Positions 37,740 to 46,985 of a DNA stretch of 64,000 bases are shown here, one piece after another. Positions within the stretch are counted from its first letter, which is position 1; every line of letters starts with the position of its first letter. The notes under the pieces were generated by a model. That model saw only the letters and a program-made list of their open reading frames with translations. It had not been told where the DNA came from and made no database searches. The stretch comes from Arthrobacter sp. Soil763 (lineage in GTDB: Bacteria > Actinomycetota > Actinomycetes > Actinomycetales > Micrococcaceae), in NCBI RefSeq assembly GCF_001428365.1, contig NZ_LMSH01000003.1:361994-425993 (forward strand), written 5' to 3'. The translations under genes were made by a program, and so were the position numbers.

Positions 37740-38009
37740 CTAGGCGCGGTTCGGCGGCGGAACATCGGTTCCCCCGCCCGGGCGGCTTTCGGTGCCGGTG
37801 GACCGGGGGTGGTTCACGACTTTGCCTTCGACGGCGTCGGGGTCGGCGGCTGCCTCAGGGGTGCCGTCCTTCTTCATTTCGCGGACCTCAGATTTGAAAA
37901 TCCGCATCGACTGCCCGAGGCTCCGGGCCATTCCCGGCAGCTTCGGTGCCGCGAAGAGCACCAGTGCCAGGACGATGATGATGATGAGATGCCAGCCTTC
38001 AAGCCTCAT
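37740..38009 (-). CDS. tatA: Twin-arginine translocase subunit TatA
   Basis: Pore-forming component of the Tat system, 89 aa. One N-terminal membrane helix (about 6-22, WHLIIIIVLALVLFAAPKLP), a hinge at the F-x-x-P-K-x-P motif, an amphipathic helix (MARSLGQSMRIFKSEVREMK) and a disordered tail. Start ATG 38009 with AAAGGA upstream. Linked to tatC with a 6-bp gap. Confidence 0.94.
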   Translation of the reverse strand: MRLEGWHLIIIIVLALVLFAAPKLPGMARSLGQSMRIFKSEVREMKKDGTPEAAADPDAVEGKVVNHPRSTGTESRPGGGTDVPPPNRA

Positions 38010-38044
38010 GCCGGATGGTCCTTTCGTTTGAGTACATCCTATGT

Positions 38045-38443
38045 CTAACGGAGATCGATGTCGCGCAGCGCCTGGGGCTGGCCACGTTCCGCTTTGCGCC
38101 GGATCCGGCGCAACCGCCGGGCTTCCTGCCGGGCGACTTTGGATGCATGGTAATCATGTCGCATGGCCGCGGGCGGGGCAAAAACCGCTGAGCCGGGGGC
38201 GGCCTGCGCCCCCGCGGAGTCCCCCGCGCCGTCGTGCTCCGACGCTACGTCCCCAACATGAACAACGGCTGAACCGGGGGTAAGCGGCGCGGAGCCGAGG
38301 TTCGCGAAGCGGTCCCCCGCCTCCCCGAGCTCCTTGACGGTGGCCATGAACTGCCGGAACAAGCGCACGCCGAGCACGCCGAAGAACAGCAGTGACAGCG
38401 CGACGAGCGCTATCCAAATCAGGATCCAGGACCACCAAGGCAT
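38045..38443 (-). CDS. Small single-pass membrane protein, unknown function
   Basis: 132 aa. One N-terminal helix (about 4-25, SWILIWIALVALSLLFFGVL), then a stretch FRQFMATVKELGEAGDRFANL, a variable linker and a strongly basic C-terminus (ARQEARRLRRIRRKAERG). It lies between pafBC and tatA, where many Micrococcaceae have a similar protein. TAGACT lies 7 nt before ATG 38443. I cannot assign a function. Confidence 0.7.
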   Translation of the reverse strand: MPWWSWILIWIALVALSLLFFGVLGVRLFRQFMATVKELGEAGDRFANLGSAPLTPGSAVVHVGDVASEHDGAGDSAGAQAAPGSAVFAPPAAMRHDYHASKVARQEARRLRRIRRKAERGQPQALRDIDLR

Positions 38444-38448
38444 GCTGT

Positions 38449-40467
38449 TCAGTCTAGCCGGGCGGCGGGGGCGGGTTCGTACCGGGCGAGGGCCGCCTCG
38501 AGCCACGTCCTGGTTTCCTCTGCCAGGGCGCGGGGTTCCAGTACCCGGACGGACCCGCCGTGCTGCGCCACGAACATGGGCAGCCACGCCGCGCTGCCGA
38601 ACCGGATTTCGGCCAGCAGGTTCCCGGACGGCAGCTCCGCGGTGCGCTCGGCGTAGTAGTCATCGGCTAGGCCGGCTCCCTGCCGGGTCAACTCCACCAC
38701 GACGACGGCGTCGTCGTCGGTGGGCGTGAAGAGCTTCTCGGGGAACCCGCCCGCAGGGGCGGCCGCCGCACCGGCGGGGACCCCGGTGCGGCGCAGGCCC
38801 TGGATCCGGTCCAGCCGGAAGTTCCGCAGGCCCCTGGCCAGGTGGCAGTACGCCTCCAGGTACCAGGTGCTGTCCAGGGAATACAGCCGCAACGGGTCCA
38901 CGTCACGTTCGGTCACGGCGTCGCGCTGGGGCGACAGGTACTCGAGGTGCAGCCGTTCGCCGGCGCCGATGGCCTCCCGGGCTGCGTCCAGGGTGGCGGA
39001 GTCTTTCGGTGCCACCTCCGGTCCGGAGACGGCGGCTGCCTTCAGGCCTTCCTCGCCGGCTGCCGCGGTGAGTTTCAGCGTCACCGATTCCAGGGCCCCG
39101 CCCTCGTCCAGGCCGGGCAGCCCGTTGAGCGCCTGTAGCCCGGCGAGCAGCGCACAGGCTTCGTCCACGGTGAACCGGACCGGGCGTTTCAGGTCCAGGT
39201 CCTCGAGGATGTAGACATGGTCGTCGTCCCAGCGGATGTCCAGCAAATCATCCGGGTAGCCCTCGGGCAGGCCGGAGCAGATCAGGATGCGCAGGTCGTC
39301 TTCGAGTTCCTTGCGGCTGATGCCGAACCGCTCGGCGATGTCGCTGATGTGCAGGCCCTGGTTGTGGACCAGGAAGGGCACCAGCTGCAGCATGCGTTTG
39401 AGCTGGTCCTCGGAGGTGCGTTTCCGCACCCGCTTGGCCGGGGCGTGCTCGGGGAAGTCGATCTGCGGCGCCGGAGCGGCGGCGAACGCCGCTGCGGCGG
39501 CCAGGCGCCGGCGCACCGAGGTGTGCAGCACGGCCGGGGCGACGACGACGGCTCTGGCGCCGTAGGAGGCCAGCTCCTCGGCCAGGGTTTCCGCGTCACG
39601 GTAGGGCACCGTGAGCCGGTCGAAGCCGGGGCGTGGCGGGACGGCGTCGGAGGCGTCCGCGGAGTCGCCGGCCGGTGCGGCGTGCTTGCGGAGCCCCAGC
39701 AGGGCGCCGCGGGCGACGTCGACGACCGCTTGCCGGACCGGAAGTTCGGGCAGGGTGGCGAGCTGTTCGCGGACGTTGAAGGACGACGGCGGGGTGAAGC
39801 TGTCCTTCTCCAGCACCTCGACGGCTGAGGTGAACCGGGACAGCCGGAAGAACCGCCGGTCGCCGCGGGCGCGGTCGTAGCCGACGAGGTACCACTGCCC
39901 GAACCGGCTGCCCAGCCCCCACGGTTCGACCGTGCGCACTTCTTCGTTGCCGGTGCTGCCGGCCAGGTAGCTGAACCGCACGGGATGGCGGCCGTGGACG
40001 GCGGCGACGAGGTCTTCGAACGCCTGGCCCGCCGGGCGGATGCGGGGCTGGACGCCGGGCGGAGGCTCGGCGTCGGCGAGGCCGCCGGCCGCCTGGAGTT
40101 TGCGGACGGCGTCCCGGGCGGCGGAGCCGAGGGCTGCCTGCTCCCAGAGCTGCGCCGCGAGCAACAGCACCGTGCATTCGGCCGGGGTGAGGACGACGTC
40201 GGGGAGGCGGTTGGATTCCTTGCCGATCCGGTACCGGGTGGTGGCGGGATCGTCGGAGCCCCAGCCCGGGTCCGTGACGGTTTCGACGTCGAAGCCGAAG
40301 TGCCGCAGCTCGACCTTGTCCCGCTCGAACCGCCGGCCGAAGGCGTCGTCCGAGCTGGTGGTGTCGTGGTAGACCTTTTCGCGCAACTCGCTGCGGCGCA
40401 GGCCGTATTTGGTGTTGAGCAGCGCGATCAGCAGGTTCAGGAGGCGTTCAGTACGTGAGGCGGACAC
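38449..40467 (-). CDS. pafBC: Fused PafB-PafC WYL-domain DNA-damage regulator
   Basis: 672 aa transcription activator made of two tandem PafB/PafC-like units. The first is a winged helix (about 1-70, TERLLNLLIALL...LRRSELREKV), a WYL domain (about 145-215, RFSYLAGSTGNEEVRTVEPWGLGSR) and a C-terminal extension. The second is a winged helix (about 350-400, HISDIAERFGISRKELEDDL) and a WYL domain (about 500-560, LEYLSPQRDAVTERDVDPLRLYSLDSTWYLEAYC). In mycobacteria these are two proteins that jointly activate the LexA-independent DNA-damage response; natural fusion is known in Arthrobacter. GTG 40467 lies 6 nt after TACCCT. Confidence 0.94.
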   Translation of the reverse strand: MSASRTERLLNLLIALLNTKYGLRRSELREKVYHDTTSSDDAFGRRFERDKVELRHFGFDVETVTDPGWGSDDPATTRYRIGKESNRLPDVVLTPAECTVLLLAAQLWEQAALGSAARDAVRKLQAAGGLADAEPPPGVQPRIRPAGQAFEDLVAAVHGRHPVRFSYLAGSTGNEEVRTVEPWGLGSRFGQWYLVGYDRARGDRRFFRLSRFTSAVEVLEKDSFTPPSSFNVREQLATLPELPVRQAVVDVARGALLGLRKHAAPAGDSADASDAVPPRPGFDRLTVPYRDAETLAEELASYGARAVVVAPAVLHTSVRRRLAAAAAFAAAPAPQIDFPEHAPAKRVRKRTSEDQLKRMLQLVPFLVHNQGLHISDIAERFGISRKELEDDLRILICSGLPEGYPDDLLDIRWDDDHVYILEDLDLKRPVRFTVDEACALLAGLQALNGLPGLDEGGALESVTLKLTAAAGEEGLKAAAVSGPEVAPKDSATLDAAREAIGAGERLHLEYLSPQRDAVTERDVDPLRLYSLDSTWYLEAYCHLARGLRNFRLDRIQGLRRTGVPAGAAAAPAGGFPEKLFTPTDDDAVVVVELTRQGAGLADDYYAERTAELPSGNLLAEIRFGSAAWLPMFVAQHGGSVRVLEPRALAEETRTWLEAALARYEPAPAARLD

Positions 40468-40503
40468 TCCGCAAGGGTACTAAAGTCATGGCTGCCGTGA
40501 ACG

Positions 40504-40554
40504 CGAAAGCGCGGCAACAACCGGAAGAGCTTTCCGATTGTTACCGCGCTTTCG
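40504..40554. terminator. Long hairpin between the FKBP gene and pafBC
   Basis: CGAAAGCGCGG (40504-40514) pairs with CCGCGCTTTCG (40544-40554). Inner AACAA/TTGTT and CGGAA/TTCCG pairs extend it to over 20 bp with one mismatch. There is no T-tract. It probably ends the upstream proteasome/FKBP transcript before pafBC's own promoter. Confidence 0.75.
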
Positions 40555-40560
40555 GTGGGG

Positions 40561-40956
40561 TTAGCGGACGGCGACGAGGTCCACGACGAAGATCAGGGCC
40601 TCGTTCGGGCCGATCGCTCCGCCGGCGCCCCGGGAGCCGTAGGCCATCTCGGAGGGGATCTCGAGCCGGCGGCGGCCGCCGACCTTCATGCCCAGCAGGC
40701 CCTGGTCCCAGCCCTGGATGACCTGGCCGACGCCGACCCGGAAGTCCAGCGGGGCGCCGCGGCCCCAGGAAGCGTCGAACTCTTCGCCGGTGGACCAGGC
40801 CACGCCGACGTAGTGGGTGGAGACGGTGTCGCCGGCCTTGGCCTCGGGGCCGTCGCCCTCGATCAGGTCGGTGATGACGAGTTCGGTGGGTACGTCGCCT
40901 TCGGGGAAGTCGATTTCCGGCTTCTGGCGGTCGAGGTTGCGCTGTCCAAATGACAT
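40561..40956 (-). CDS. Cytoplasmic FKBP-type peptidyl-prolyl isomerase
   Basis: 131 aa single FKBP domain. Active-site residues can be followed: HYVGVAWSTGEEFDASWGRG, the aromatic-rich LDFRVGVGQVIQGWDQGLLGM, GGRRRLEIPSEMAYG and the last strand LIFVVDLVAV. No signal peptide. Start ATG 40956 with AAGAAGGAGC upstream. It lies 40 bp after a lipoprotein paralogue, between pafA and pafBC, an arrangement common in actinobacterial Pup loci. Confidence 0.93.
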   Translation of the reverse strand: MSFGQRNLDRQKPEIDFPEGDVPTELVITDLIEGDGPEAKAGDTVSTHYVGVAWSTGEEFDASWGRGAPLDFRVGVGQVIQGWDQGLLGMKVGGRRRLEIPSEMAYGSRGAGGAIGPNEALIFVVDLVAVR

Positions 40957-40996
40957 GGTTGCTCCTTCTTCGGTGGCTTGCGGTGAGTGGTGCTGG

Positions 40997-41926
40997 CTAC
41001 TTGACGCCGAGGATGTCGACGACGAAGACGAGGTCGCCCTTGGCGTCGCCCTGTCCCTGGTCGCCGTAGGCGAGGTCCTTCGGGATGACCAGGAGCACGC
41101 GGGACCCGACGGTCTTGCCGGTGAGGCCCTGGGTCCAGCCCTTGATCACGCCGGTGAGCGGGAACGACGCCTTCTTGCCGCTGGCGAAGCTCGAGTCGAA
41201 GACCTTGCCGCTGGCCAGGGCGACGCCGACGTAGTTGACGGTGAGCGTGTCGCTGGCCTTGACGGCCTGGCCCTTGCCCTTGATCAGGTCCTGGGAAATG
41301 AGGGACTTCGGCGCGGCGACACCCTTGACGGAGATCTCCGGGACGCCCTTGTCATTTTCCTTCACGGTGGGCAGGCCGGCCGGCGGGGTCACGGCGTCGC
41401 CCTCGGGCTTGTCCAGGACCTTGGGGGCGTCCTTGGCAGCGAGGATCTTGATGACCAGCAGCTGGGTGGGCTGTGCCGGAGCGCCCTCGGCGGCCTGGCC
41501 GGGAACGGCGAGGGCCAGCTGGGAGCCGACCTTGGCGCCGACGAAGGCGTTGTAGATGACGGCGCTGCCGGTCTTGAGCTCGTCGTTCAGCTCAAGCTTC
41601 TCGGGATCCTTGGCGAAGGTGTCCTCGAGGGTGGAGCCGTCCTTGCCGTTGAAGGCGACGATCGAGATGTCCGCGACCTGGTTGGCCTTGACCCGGTCGC
41701 CGTCGCCTTCGGTGACGACCTTTACCGTGGGGTCCTTGACCTCGAGCGGCTTGGTGAATTCGACGCCCGGGGCTTTCTTGTCGCCCTTGTCGGTCAGTTT
41801 CAGTGAGTCCAGCTTCGCTGTCTCGCCGGCGGACTGGCTGGTGGGCTCCGGAGCGGCAGGCTCGCCGCCACCACAGGCGGTGAGCAGCAGCAGTCCGGGC
41901 AGGAGAATTGCTAATAGTCGGCGCAC
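40997..41926 (-). CDS. Lipid-anchored FKBP-type peptidyl-prolyl isomerase
   Basis: 309 aa. An N-terminal lipoprotein signal (VRRLLAILLPGLLLLTAC, lipobox LTAC) leads to two FKBP-like regions. The first (about 65-185) is degenerate: it keeps strands but has lost the aromatic active-site pattern. The second (about 205-309) is canonical, with NYVGVALASGKVFDSSFASG, GVIKGWTQGLTGKTVGSRVL and LVFVVDILGVK. It acts outside the membrane on exported proteins. GTG 41926 is chosen because the lipobox falls right; the open frame continues upstream. Confidence 0.92.
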   Translation of the reverse strand: MRRLLAILLPGLLLLTACGGGEPAAPEPTSQSAGETAKLDSLKLTDKGDKKAPGVEFTKPLEVKDPTVKVVTEGDGDRVKANQVADISIVAFNGKDGSTLEDTFAKDPEKLELNDELKTGSAVIYNAFVGAKVGSQLALAVPGQAAEGAPAQPTQLLVIKILAAKDAPKVLDKPEGDAVTPPAGLPTVKENDKGVPEISVKGVAAPKSLISQDLIKGKGQAVKASDTLTVNYVGVALASGKVFDSSFASGKKASFPLTGVIKGWTQGLTGKTVGSRVLLVIPKDLAYGDQGQGDAKGDLVFVVDILGVK

Positions 41927-42038
41927 GTAAGAACTTTCGTCGGGGCAGGATGGACGCTGTGCCGGGCTGTCGCCGGCGGCAGAGCATGCGGTGGCCGTGG
42001 AAAGGCACCTCACCCAGAATAACGCGGAAAGCTGGGTA

Positions 42039-43403
42039 TCAGCCCATAGAGTCCAGCAGGGCGTCCACCCGTTCGTCCACGCTGCGGAACGGGTCCTTGC
42101 ACAAAATGGTCTGGTGCGCCCGGTCGTTGAGCTTCAGATGGACCCAGTCCACGGTGTAGTCCCGGCCCAGTTCCTGCGCCCGCCGGACGAAGTCGCCGCG
42201 CAGCTTCGCGCGGGTGGTCTGCGGGGGCGCGTCGACGGCGTCCTTGACCGCGGTTTCGTCGACCACCCGGCGGGCCGCGCCGCGGGCCTGGAGCAGGTAG
42301 AACAGGCCGCGGCTGCGGGAAATGTCGTGGTAGGTGAGGTCCAGCTGGGCGATCCGGGGCGAGTCGAGTTCCAGCCCGTGCCGTTCCCGGTAGCTGTCCA
42401 TGAGCTTCTTCTTGATCGCCCAGTCCACCTCGGTGTCGATTCCGGCGGTGTTGCCGCTTTCAATCGCGTCGAGGGTGCGCTCCCAGAGGTCGAGGATGAG
42501 CGGAACATGGGCGTTGTGCGGGCCGCGGTCCGCCACGAACTCGGTCACCTTGTTCAGGTACTCCCGCTGGATCTCCAGTGCGGTGAGCTGGCGGCCGTTG
42601 GCGAGGCGGACCAGCGCCCGGCCGCTGAGGTCGTGCGAGATTTCCCGGATGCTGCGGATTGGGTTCTCCATCCGCATGTCGCGCATGATCACCCCCGCTT
42701 CGATCATCCGCAGGATCAGGTCCACGGTGCCGATCTTGAGCAGGGCGGTGGTCTCGGACATGTTCGAGTCGCCGACGATCACGTGCAGCCGCCGGTAGAA
42801 CTCGGCGTCGGCGTGCGGCTCGTCCCGGGTGTTGATGATCGGCCGGGACCGGGTGGTGGCCGACGACACGCCCTCCCAGATGTGGTCGGCGCGCTGGGAG
42901 AAGGCGTAGGTGGCGCCGTGCGGGGTCTTCAGAATCTTGCCGGCGCCGGCGATCAGCTGCCGGGTGACGAGGAACGGAATCAGGATCTCGGCCAGCCTGG
43001 AGAACTCGCCCCGCCTGGGGATCAGGTAGTTTTCGTGGCTGCCGTAGGAGTTGCCGGCGGAGTCGGTGTTGTTCTTGAAGAGGTAGACCGTGCCGTTGAA
43101 TCCCTCGGCGGCCAGCCTTTCCTGGGCCTCGTCCACGAGGTCGTCCAAGATCAGTTCGCCGGCGCGGTCATGCGCGATCAGCTGGGCCAGGTCGTCGCAT
43201 TCGGCGGTGGCGTATTCCGGGTGCGACCCGACGTCGAGGTACAGCCGGGAACCGTTGGTGAGGAAGACGTTGGAGGACCGGCCCCAGCTGACCACCTTGC
43301 GGAACAGGTAGCGGGCCACTTCCTCCGGTGCCAGCGGGCGGGATTCCGGGCTGGAATACGAGATTCCAAACTCGGTTTCAATGCCGAAAATACGCTTGTC
43401 CAT
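42039..43403 (-). CDS. pafA: Pup--protein ligase
   Basis: Joins the C-terminal Glu of Pup to lysines of target proteins using ATP. 454 aa. It starts [13 protein letters not shown] with the conserved catalytic-site Glu; [37 protein letters not shown] and [19 protein letters not shown] are shared with Dop. The C-terminal Pup-binding domain is intact. Start ATG 43403 with GAGGAG upstream, 1 bp after prcA. The upstream open frame is discarded. Confidence 0.96.
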   Translation of the reverse strand: MDKRIFGIETEFGISYSSPESRPLAPEEVARYLFRKVVSWGRSSNVFLTNGSRLYLDVGSHPEYATAECDDLAQLIAHDRAGELILDDLVDEAQERLAAEGFNGTVYLFKNNTDSAGNSYGSHENYLIPRRGEFSRLAEILIPFLVTRQLIAGAGKILKTPHGATYAFSQRADHIWEGVSSATTRSRPIINTRDEPHADAEFYRRLHVIVGDSNMSETTALLKIGTVDLILRMIEAGVIMRDMRMENPIRSIREISHDLSGRALVRLANGRQLTALEIQREYLNKVTEFVADRGPHNAHVPLILDLWERTLDAIESGNTAGIDTEVDWAIKKKLMDSYRERHGLELDSPRIAQLDLTYHDISRSRGLFYLLQARGAARRVVDETAVKDAVDAPPQTTRAKLRGDFVRRAQELGRDYTVDWVHLKLNDRAHQTILCKDPFRSVDERVDALLDSMG

Positions 43404-43404
43404 C

Positions 43405-44112
43405 CTAGTTCTCCTCACCCAGCAGTGCCGTGACGTCGGCGTCGTCGAGGCGGCGGAATGCGCGGCGGGTGCCGCGGCTGGTTTCCGAGCCGCGGTCCAG
43501 CACGGCGACCTCCACGGCCGACGCCGGCAGCTGCGCGTCTTCCTTGTCCGCGACCAGGCCGGCCAGGGCCAGCCTGATCGCCCCGGCGAAGTCCAGTTCA
43601 CTGCGCCAGCCGGCCGCGACGGCCTCGGAGACCTTCTCCGCCTGGCCACCCATCACGATGAAAGCCTGCTCGTCGGCAATCGAGCCGTCGAAGGTCAGCC
43701 GGTACAGGTGGTCCGCCTCCTGGCGCTCCCCCACCTCGGTGACGGCCAGCTCCACCTCGAAGGGCTTCTGCTCGGCGGTAAACACGGCGCCGAGGCTCTG
43801 TGCGTAGACGCTCGCCAGGCCGCGGGCCGTGACGTCCCCGCGGTCGTAGGAATAGCCGCGAACATCGGCGTAACGGACCCCTGCCTGGCGGAGGCTCTCG
43901 AATTCGTTGTATTTGCCGACGGCGGCGAATGCGATTTTGTCGTAGATTTCGCCGATCTTATGCAGGGACGGTGAGGGGTTCTCGGCGACCAGGGCGATGC
44001 CGTCCCGGCAGCTGATCACCACGACGGAGCGGCCGCGGGCGATGCCTTTCCGGGCGAAGTCCGCCCGGTCCTTCATCAACTGTTCCGGGGAGACATAGAA
44101 CTGCTGGGTCAT
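43405..44112 (-). CDS. prcA: 20S proteasome alpha subunit
   Basis: Structural alpha ring and gate of the proteasome, 235 aa. It starts [28 protein letters not shown] (gating tail and H0 helix, as in other actinobacterial PrcA), then [17 protein letters not shown]. No catalytic Thr. Start ATG 44112 with GGGAGG upstream, 1 bp after prcB. It binds Arc/Mpa through its outer surface. Confidence 0.96.
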   Translation of the reverse strand: MTQQFYVSPEQLMKDRADFARKGIARGRSVVVISCRDGIALVAENPSPSLHKIGEIYDKIAFAAVGKYNEFESLRQAGVRYADVRGYSYDRGDVTARGLASVYAQSLGAVFTAEQKPFEVELAVTEVGERQEADHLYRLTFDGSIADEQAFIVMGGQAEKVSEAVAAGWRSELDFAGAIRLALAGLVADKEDAQLPASAVEVAVLDRGSETSRGTRRAFRRLDDADVTALLGEEN

Positions 44113-44113
44113 C

Positions 44114-44950
44114 TCAGGCCTCCCGCTGGGCTGCGGCGCGGGACTCGATGACCGTGCCGGCGGCGGCCGCGAGGACCGGTTCGGCCACCCGGAAGGCGCC
44201 GGTGCGGCTGACCGTGTACACGACCGGCCAGAGTTGCCGGACGGGGTCCGGTCCCCCGGTGGCGGAGTCGTCGTCGGCCGCGTCGTAGAGGGCCTCCACC
44301 GCCACCTGGACGGCTTCCGCTTCGGAGAGGTTGGGATGCCAGAGCTTCTTCAGCGCGCCGCGGGCGAACATCGAGCCGGATCCGACCGCGTGGTGTTCCT
44401 GTTCCTCGTAGCGGCCGCCGGTGACGTCGTAGGAGAAGAGCCGCCCGATGCCGGCAGCGCGGTCGAAGCCGGCGAACAACGGGACGACGGCGAGGCCCTG
44501 CATGGCCATCGGGAGGTTGCTCCGGATCATGGCGCCAAGCCGGTTCGCCTTGCCGTCGAGGCTCAGCTGGGTGCCCTCGATCTTCTCGTAGTGTTCCAGT
44601 TCGACCTGGAACAGGCGGGTGATGTCCAGGGCGATGCCGGCCGTGCCGGCGATGCCCAGGACGGAGTACTGGTCCGCGGGAAACACCTTTTCGATGTGCC
44701 GGCTGGCGATCACGTTGCCCATCGTCGCCCGCCGGTCCCCCGCCATCAGCACTCCCCCGGCATAGGTCATGGCCACGATCGTGGTGGCGTGCGGAGCCTG
44801 CAGCGGGCCGGCGCCGGGCGCCCCGTGAGCGCCGGGCGCGGCGGCCGGGAGGGCGGTATAGGGCAGCAGTTCGGGCCGGGAGCGCCGCAGGTGCTCGGTG
44901 AAGGAGGACGTGGCGTCCGCTGCTAGCTGGTTGGCTGACGATTCCTGCAC
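44114..44950 (-). CDS. prcB: 20S proteasome beta subunit
   Basis: Proteolytic subunit of 278 aa with a propeptide of roughly 56 residues. The mature N-terminal nucleophile is the first Thr of [21 protein letters not shown], and Asp, Lys and the [12 protein letters not shown] segment complete the site. Self-cleavage exposes the Thr after ring assembly. Start GTG 44950, with GAGGGAG about 9 nt upstream. It follows pup by 63 bp. Confidence 0.96.
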   Translation of the reverse strand: MQESSANQLAADATSSFTEHLRRSRPELLPYTALPAAAPGAHGAPGAGPLQAPHATTIVAMTYAGGVLMAGDRRATMGNVIASRHIEKVFPADQYSVLGIAGTAGIALDITRLFQVELEHYEKIEGTQLSLDGKANRLGAMIRSNLPMAMQGLAVVPLFAGFDRAAGIGRLFSYDVTGGRYEEQEHHAVGSGSMFARGALKKLWHPNLSEAEAVQVAVEALYDAADDDSATGGPDPVRQLWPVVYTVSRTGAFRVAEPVLAAAAGTVIESRAAAQREA

Positions 44951-45013
44951 TGGTGCACTCCCTCAACGTAGTGGATCAATGGCTTCCGGCCCACAGCCCT
45001 GTGTTCTCCGGGC

Positions 45014-45214
45014 TTACTGGCCGCCCTTTTGGACGAAGGCGCGGACAAACTCCTCGGCGTTGGATTCCAGGACGCCGTCGATCTCGTCCAGCAGGTCATC
45101 CACGCCCTGGGTCGCGTCCGAAGCCTGGGCCTCCGGCGCCGCCGGCGGGGCGGGAAGGTCCTCCGCAACCTCGGTGTCCCGGGACTGCGGCTGCTGCTGT
45201 TCCTGGCCTGCCAT
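45014..45214 (-). CDS. pup: Prokaryotic ubiquitin-like protein Pup
   Basis: 66-residue intrinsically disordered tag. The Gln/Glu/Asp/Pro-rich N-terminal half binds Arc/Mpa; the VDDLLDEIDGVLESNAEEFV region forms the helix on Arc/Mpa and on PafA/Dop. It ends in Gly-Gly-Gln, so Dop must deamidate the final Gln to Glu before ligation. Start ATG 45214 with AGAAGGAGAG upstream. It lies between dop and prcB. Confidence 0.96.
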   Translation of the reverse strand: MAGQEQQQPQSRDTEVAEDLPAPPAAPEAQASDATQGVDDLLDEIDGVLESNAEEFVRAFVQKGGQ

Positions 45215-45314
45215 CGTGCTCTCCTTCTTTCATCCCACCGTCCGCCCCATCCTGCACAGGACGGCCTTTAAAGCCATATTGCCACGCTTGGGCCCCCAAC
45301 GGGGCCGTTTGAAC

Positions 45315-46985
45315 CTACGAGCCGGGGCTTCGGCCCAGGAGCTCGGCCAGGAATGGTCCGGCTTCGCGGTGCCGGGCGAACAGGCCGCCCGTGAGGGCTT
45401 CCGTGCCGCGCAGCGGTTCGCGGGTCGGCACCCGCTGCAGCTTCCCGTGGCCGGGGAGATCGAAGATCACCGAATCCCAGCTGGCCCCGACCAGGTCGGC
45501 GCCGAACCGGCTGACGCAGCGGCCCCGGAAGAACGCCCGGGTGTCCGACGGCGGCTCCGTCACCGCGCGCCCGATCGCGGCGTCGTCGGTGATCCGCTGC
45601 ATGCGGCCGCGGGCCAGCAGGCGGTGGTAGAGGCCCTTCTCGGGGCGGATGTCGGCCCACTGCAGGTCCACCAGTCCCAGCCGGGCGTCGGACCACTGCA
45701 GCCCGTCGCGCTGCCGGTACCCCTCCAGGAGGGACAGTTTCGCCAGCCATTCGACGGACGACGCAGCGGCCGCGCGGTCGCTGTCGAGGGCGGTCAGCGT
45801 CGCGGACCAGCGCTCGAGCACCTCGTGGGTGTGCCCGTCGCCGTCGACGGCGTCCGCAACCCCGGTGTCCTGGGCGAGCTTGGCGGCCGCCTCGTAATAC
45901 ATCCACTGCAGGTCCAGGGCCGTGACGCGGCGGCCGTCGGCCAGGCGCAGCGTGGCGGTCAGGGACGTGTCGTGGCTGACCGCCTGCAGGGCCGCGACCG
46001 GTTCGTGGAGTTCCACCCGTGGAGCCAGGCCGGCCTCGATCAGGCTCAGCACCATGGCGGTGGTTCCGAACTTGAGGAAGTTCGCGGTCTCGCTGAGGTT
46101 GGCGTCGCCGATGATCACGTGCAGCCGCCGGTACTTGTCAGCGGTGGCGTGGGGCTCGTCCCGGGTGTTGATGATCGGGCGCCGGATGGTGGTTTCGAGG
46201 CCGACTTCGGTTTCGAAAAAGTCCGCGCGCTGGCTGATCTGGTAGCCCGGCCGGGAGCTGTCCTGGCCCAGTCCGACGCGCCCGGCGCCGCACATGACCT
46301 GGCGGGTGACGAAGAAGGGGGTGAGGCCGCGGACGATCTCACCGAACGGCACGGACCGGGGCATCAGGTAGTTCTCGTGCGAACCGTAGGAGACGGACTT
46401 GTTGTCGGTGTTGTTCTTGTAGAGATTGATCGGCGGCAGCTCCGGGTCCGCGGCGAGCCGCCGGACCGCGGCCAGCGCCACCAGGTCCCCGGCGGCGTCC
46501 CAGGTCACGGCGTCGCGCGGATTCGTGACCTCGGGGCTGGAATACTCCGGGTGGGCGTGGTCCACGTAGAGCCGGGCGCCGTTGCCAAGGACCATGTTCA
46601 TCAGCAGCGACCCGGATTCTTCCTCGCCGTCGTGGTCGAGTTCCGCCCGCCCGTAGGCGAGGGCGACCGCCTCGGCGTCGAGCACCGGCGGCCGGTCGGT
46701 GAGTTGTTCCGGCTCGGCGGCGCTGCGTTCCAGGGTCCAGCCGCGGGCGTCGTGCAGCGGCTCCTCGTCGGTGTAGTCCCAGCGGGTTTCGGCGCCGCCG
46801 GCGGCACGCTGCCGGGTGACCTGGGCGTAGGCCTGGATCACCCGGGCGGACATCATGGTGGCGTTCGCGCCGGGGGCCGAGGGGGCGTGGATGCCGTACT
46901 CGGTCTCGGAACCCATGACGCGCATGGCGCCCCCGGCGGGCAGACCCCCGGCGGGCAGGCCTGCGGTCGCGGAGCCGCCGGTCAC
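45315..46985 (-). CDS. dop: Deamidase/depupylase Dop
   Basis: Deamidates Pup's C-terminal Gln and removes Pup from targets. 556 aa, longer than PafA as usual because of the Dop loop. [57 protein letters not shown] and [19 protein letters not shown] are conserved. GTG 46985 overlaps the arc stop (GTGA), which favours coupling; [11 protein letters not shown] at 46925, the usual family start, is an equally good candidate and would remove a 20-residue Gly/Ala-rich extension. Confidence 0.94.
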   Translation of the reverse strand: MTGGSATAGLPAGGLPAGGAMRVMGSETEYGIHAPSAPGANATMMSARVIQAYAQVTRQRAAGGAETRWDYTDEEPLHDARGWTLERSAAEPEQLTDRPPVLDAEAVALAYGRAELDHDGEEESGSLLMNMVLGNGARLYVDHAHPEYSSPEVTNPRDAVTWDAAGDLVALAAVRRLAADPELPPINLYKNNTDNKSVSYGSHENYLMPRSVPFGEIVRGLTPFFVTRQVMCGAGRVGLGQDSSRPGYQISQRADFFETEVGLETTIRRPIINTRDEPHATADKYRRLHVIIGDANLSETANFLKFGTTAMVLSLIEAGLAPRVELHEPVAALQAVSHDTSLTATLRLADGRRVTALDLQWMYYEAAAKLAQDTGVADAVDGDGHTHEVLERWSATLTALDSDRAAAASSVEWLAKLSLLEGYRQRDGLQWSDARLGLVDLQWADIRPEKGLYHRLLARGRMQRITDDAAIGRAVTEPPSDTRAFFRGRCVSRFGADLVGASWDSVIFDLPGHGKLQRVPTREPLRGTEALTGGLFARHREAGPFLAELLGRSPGS

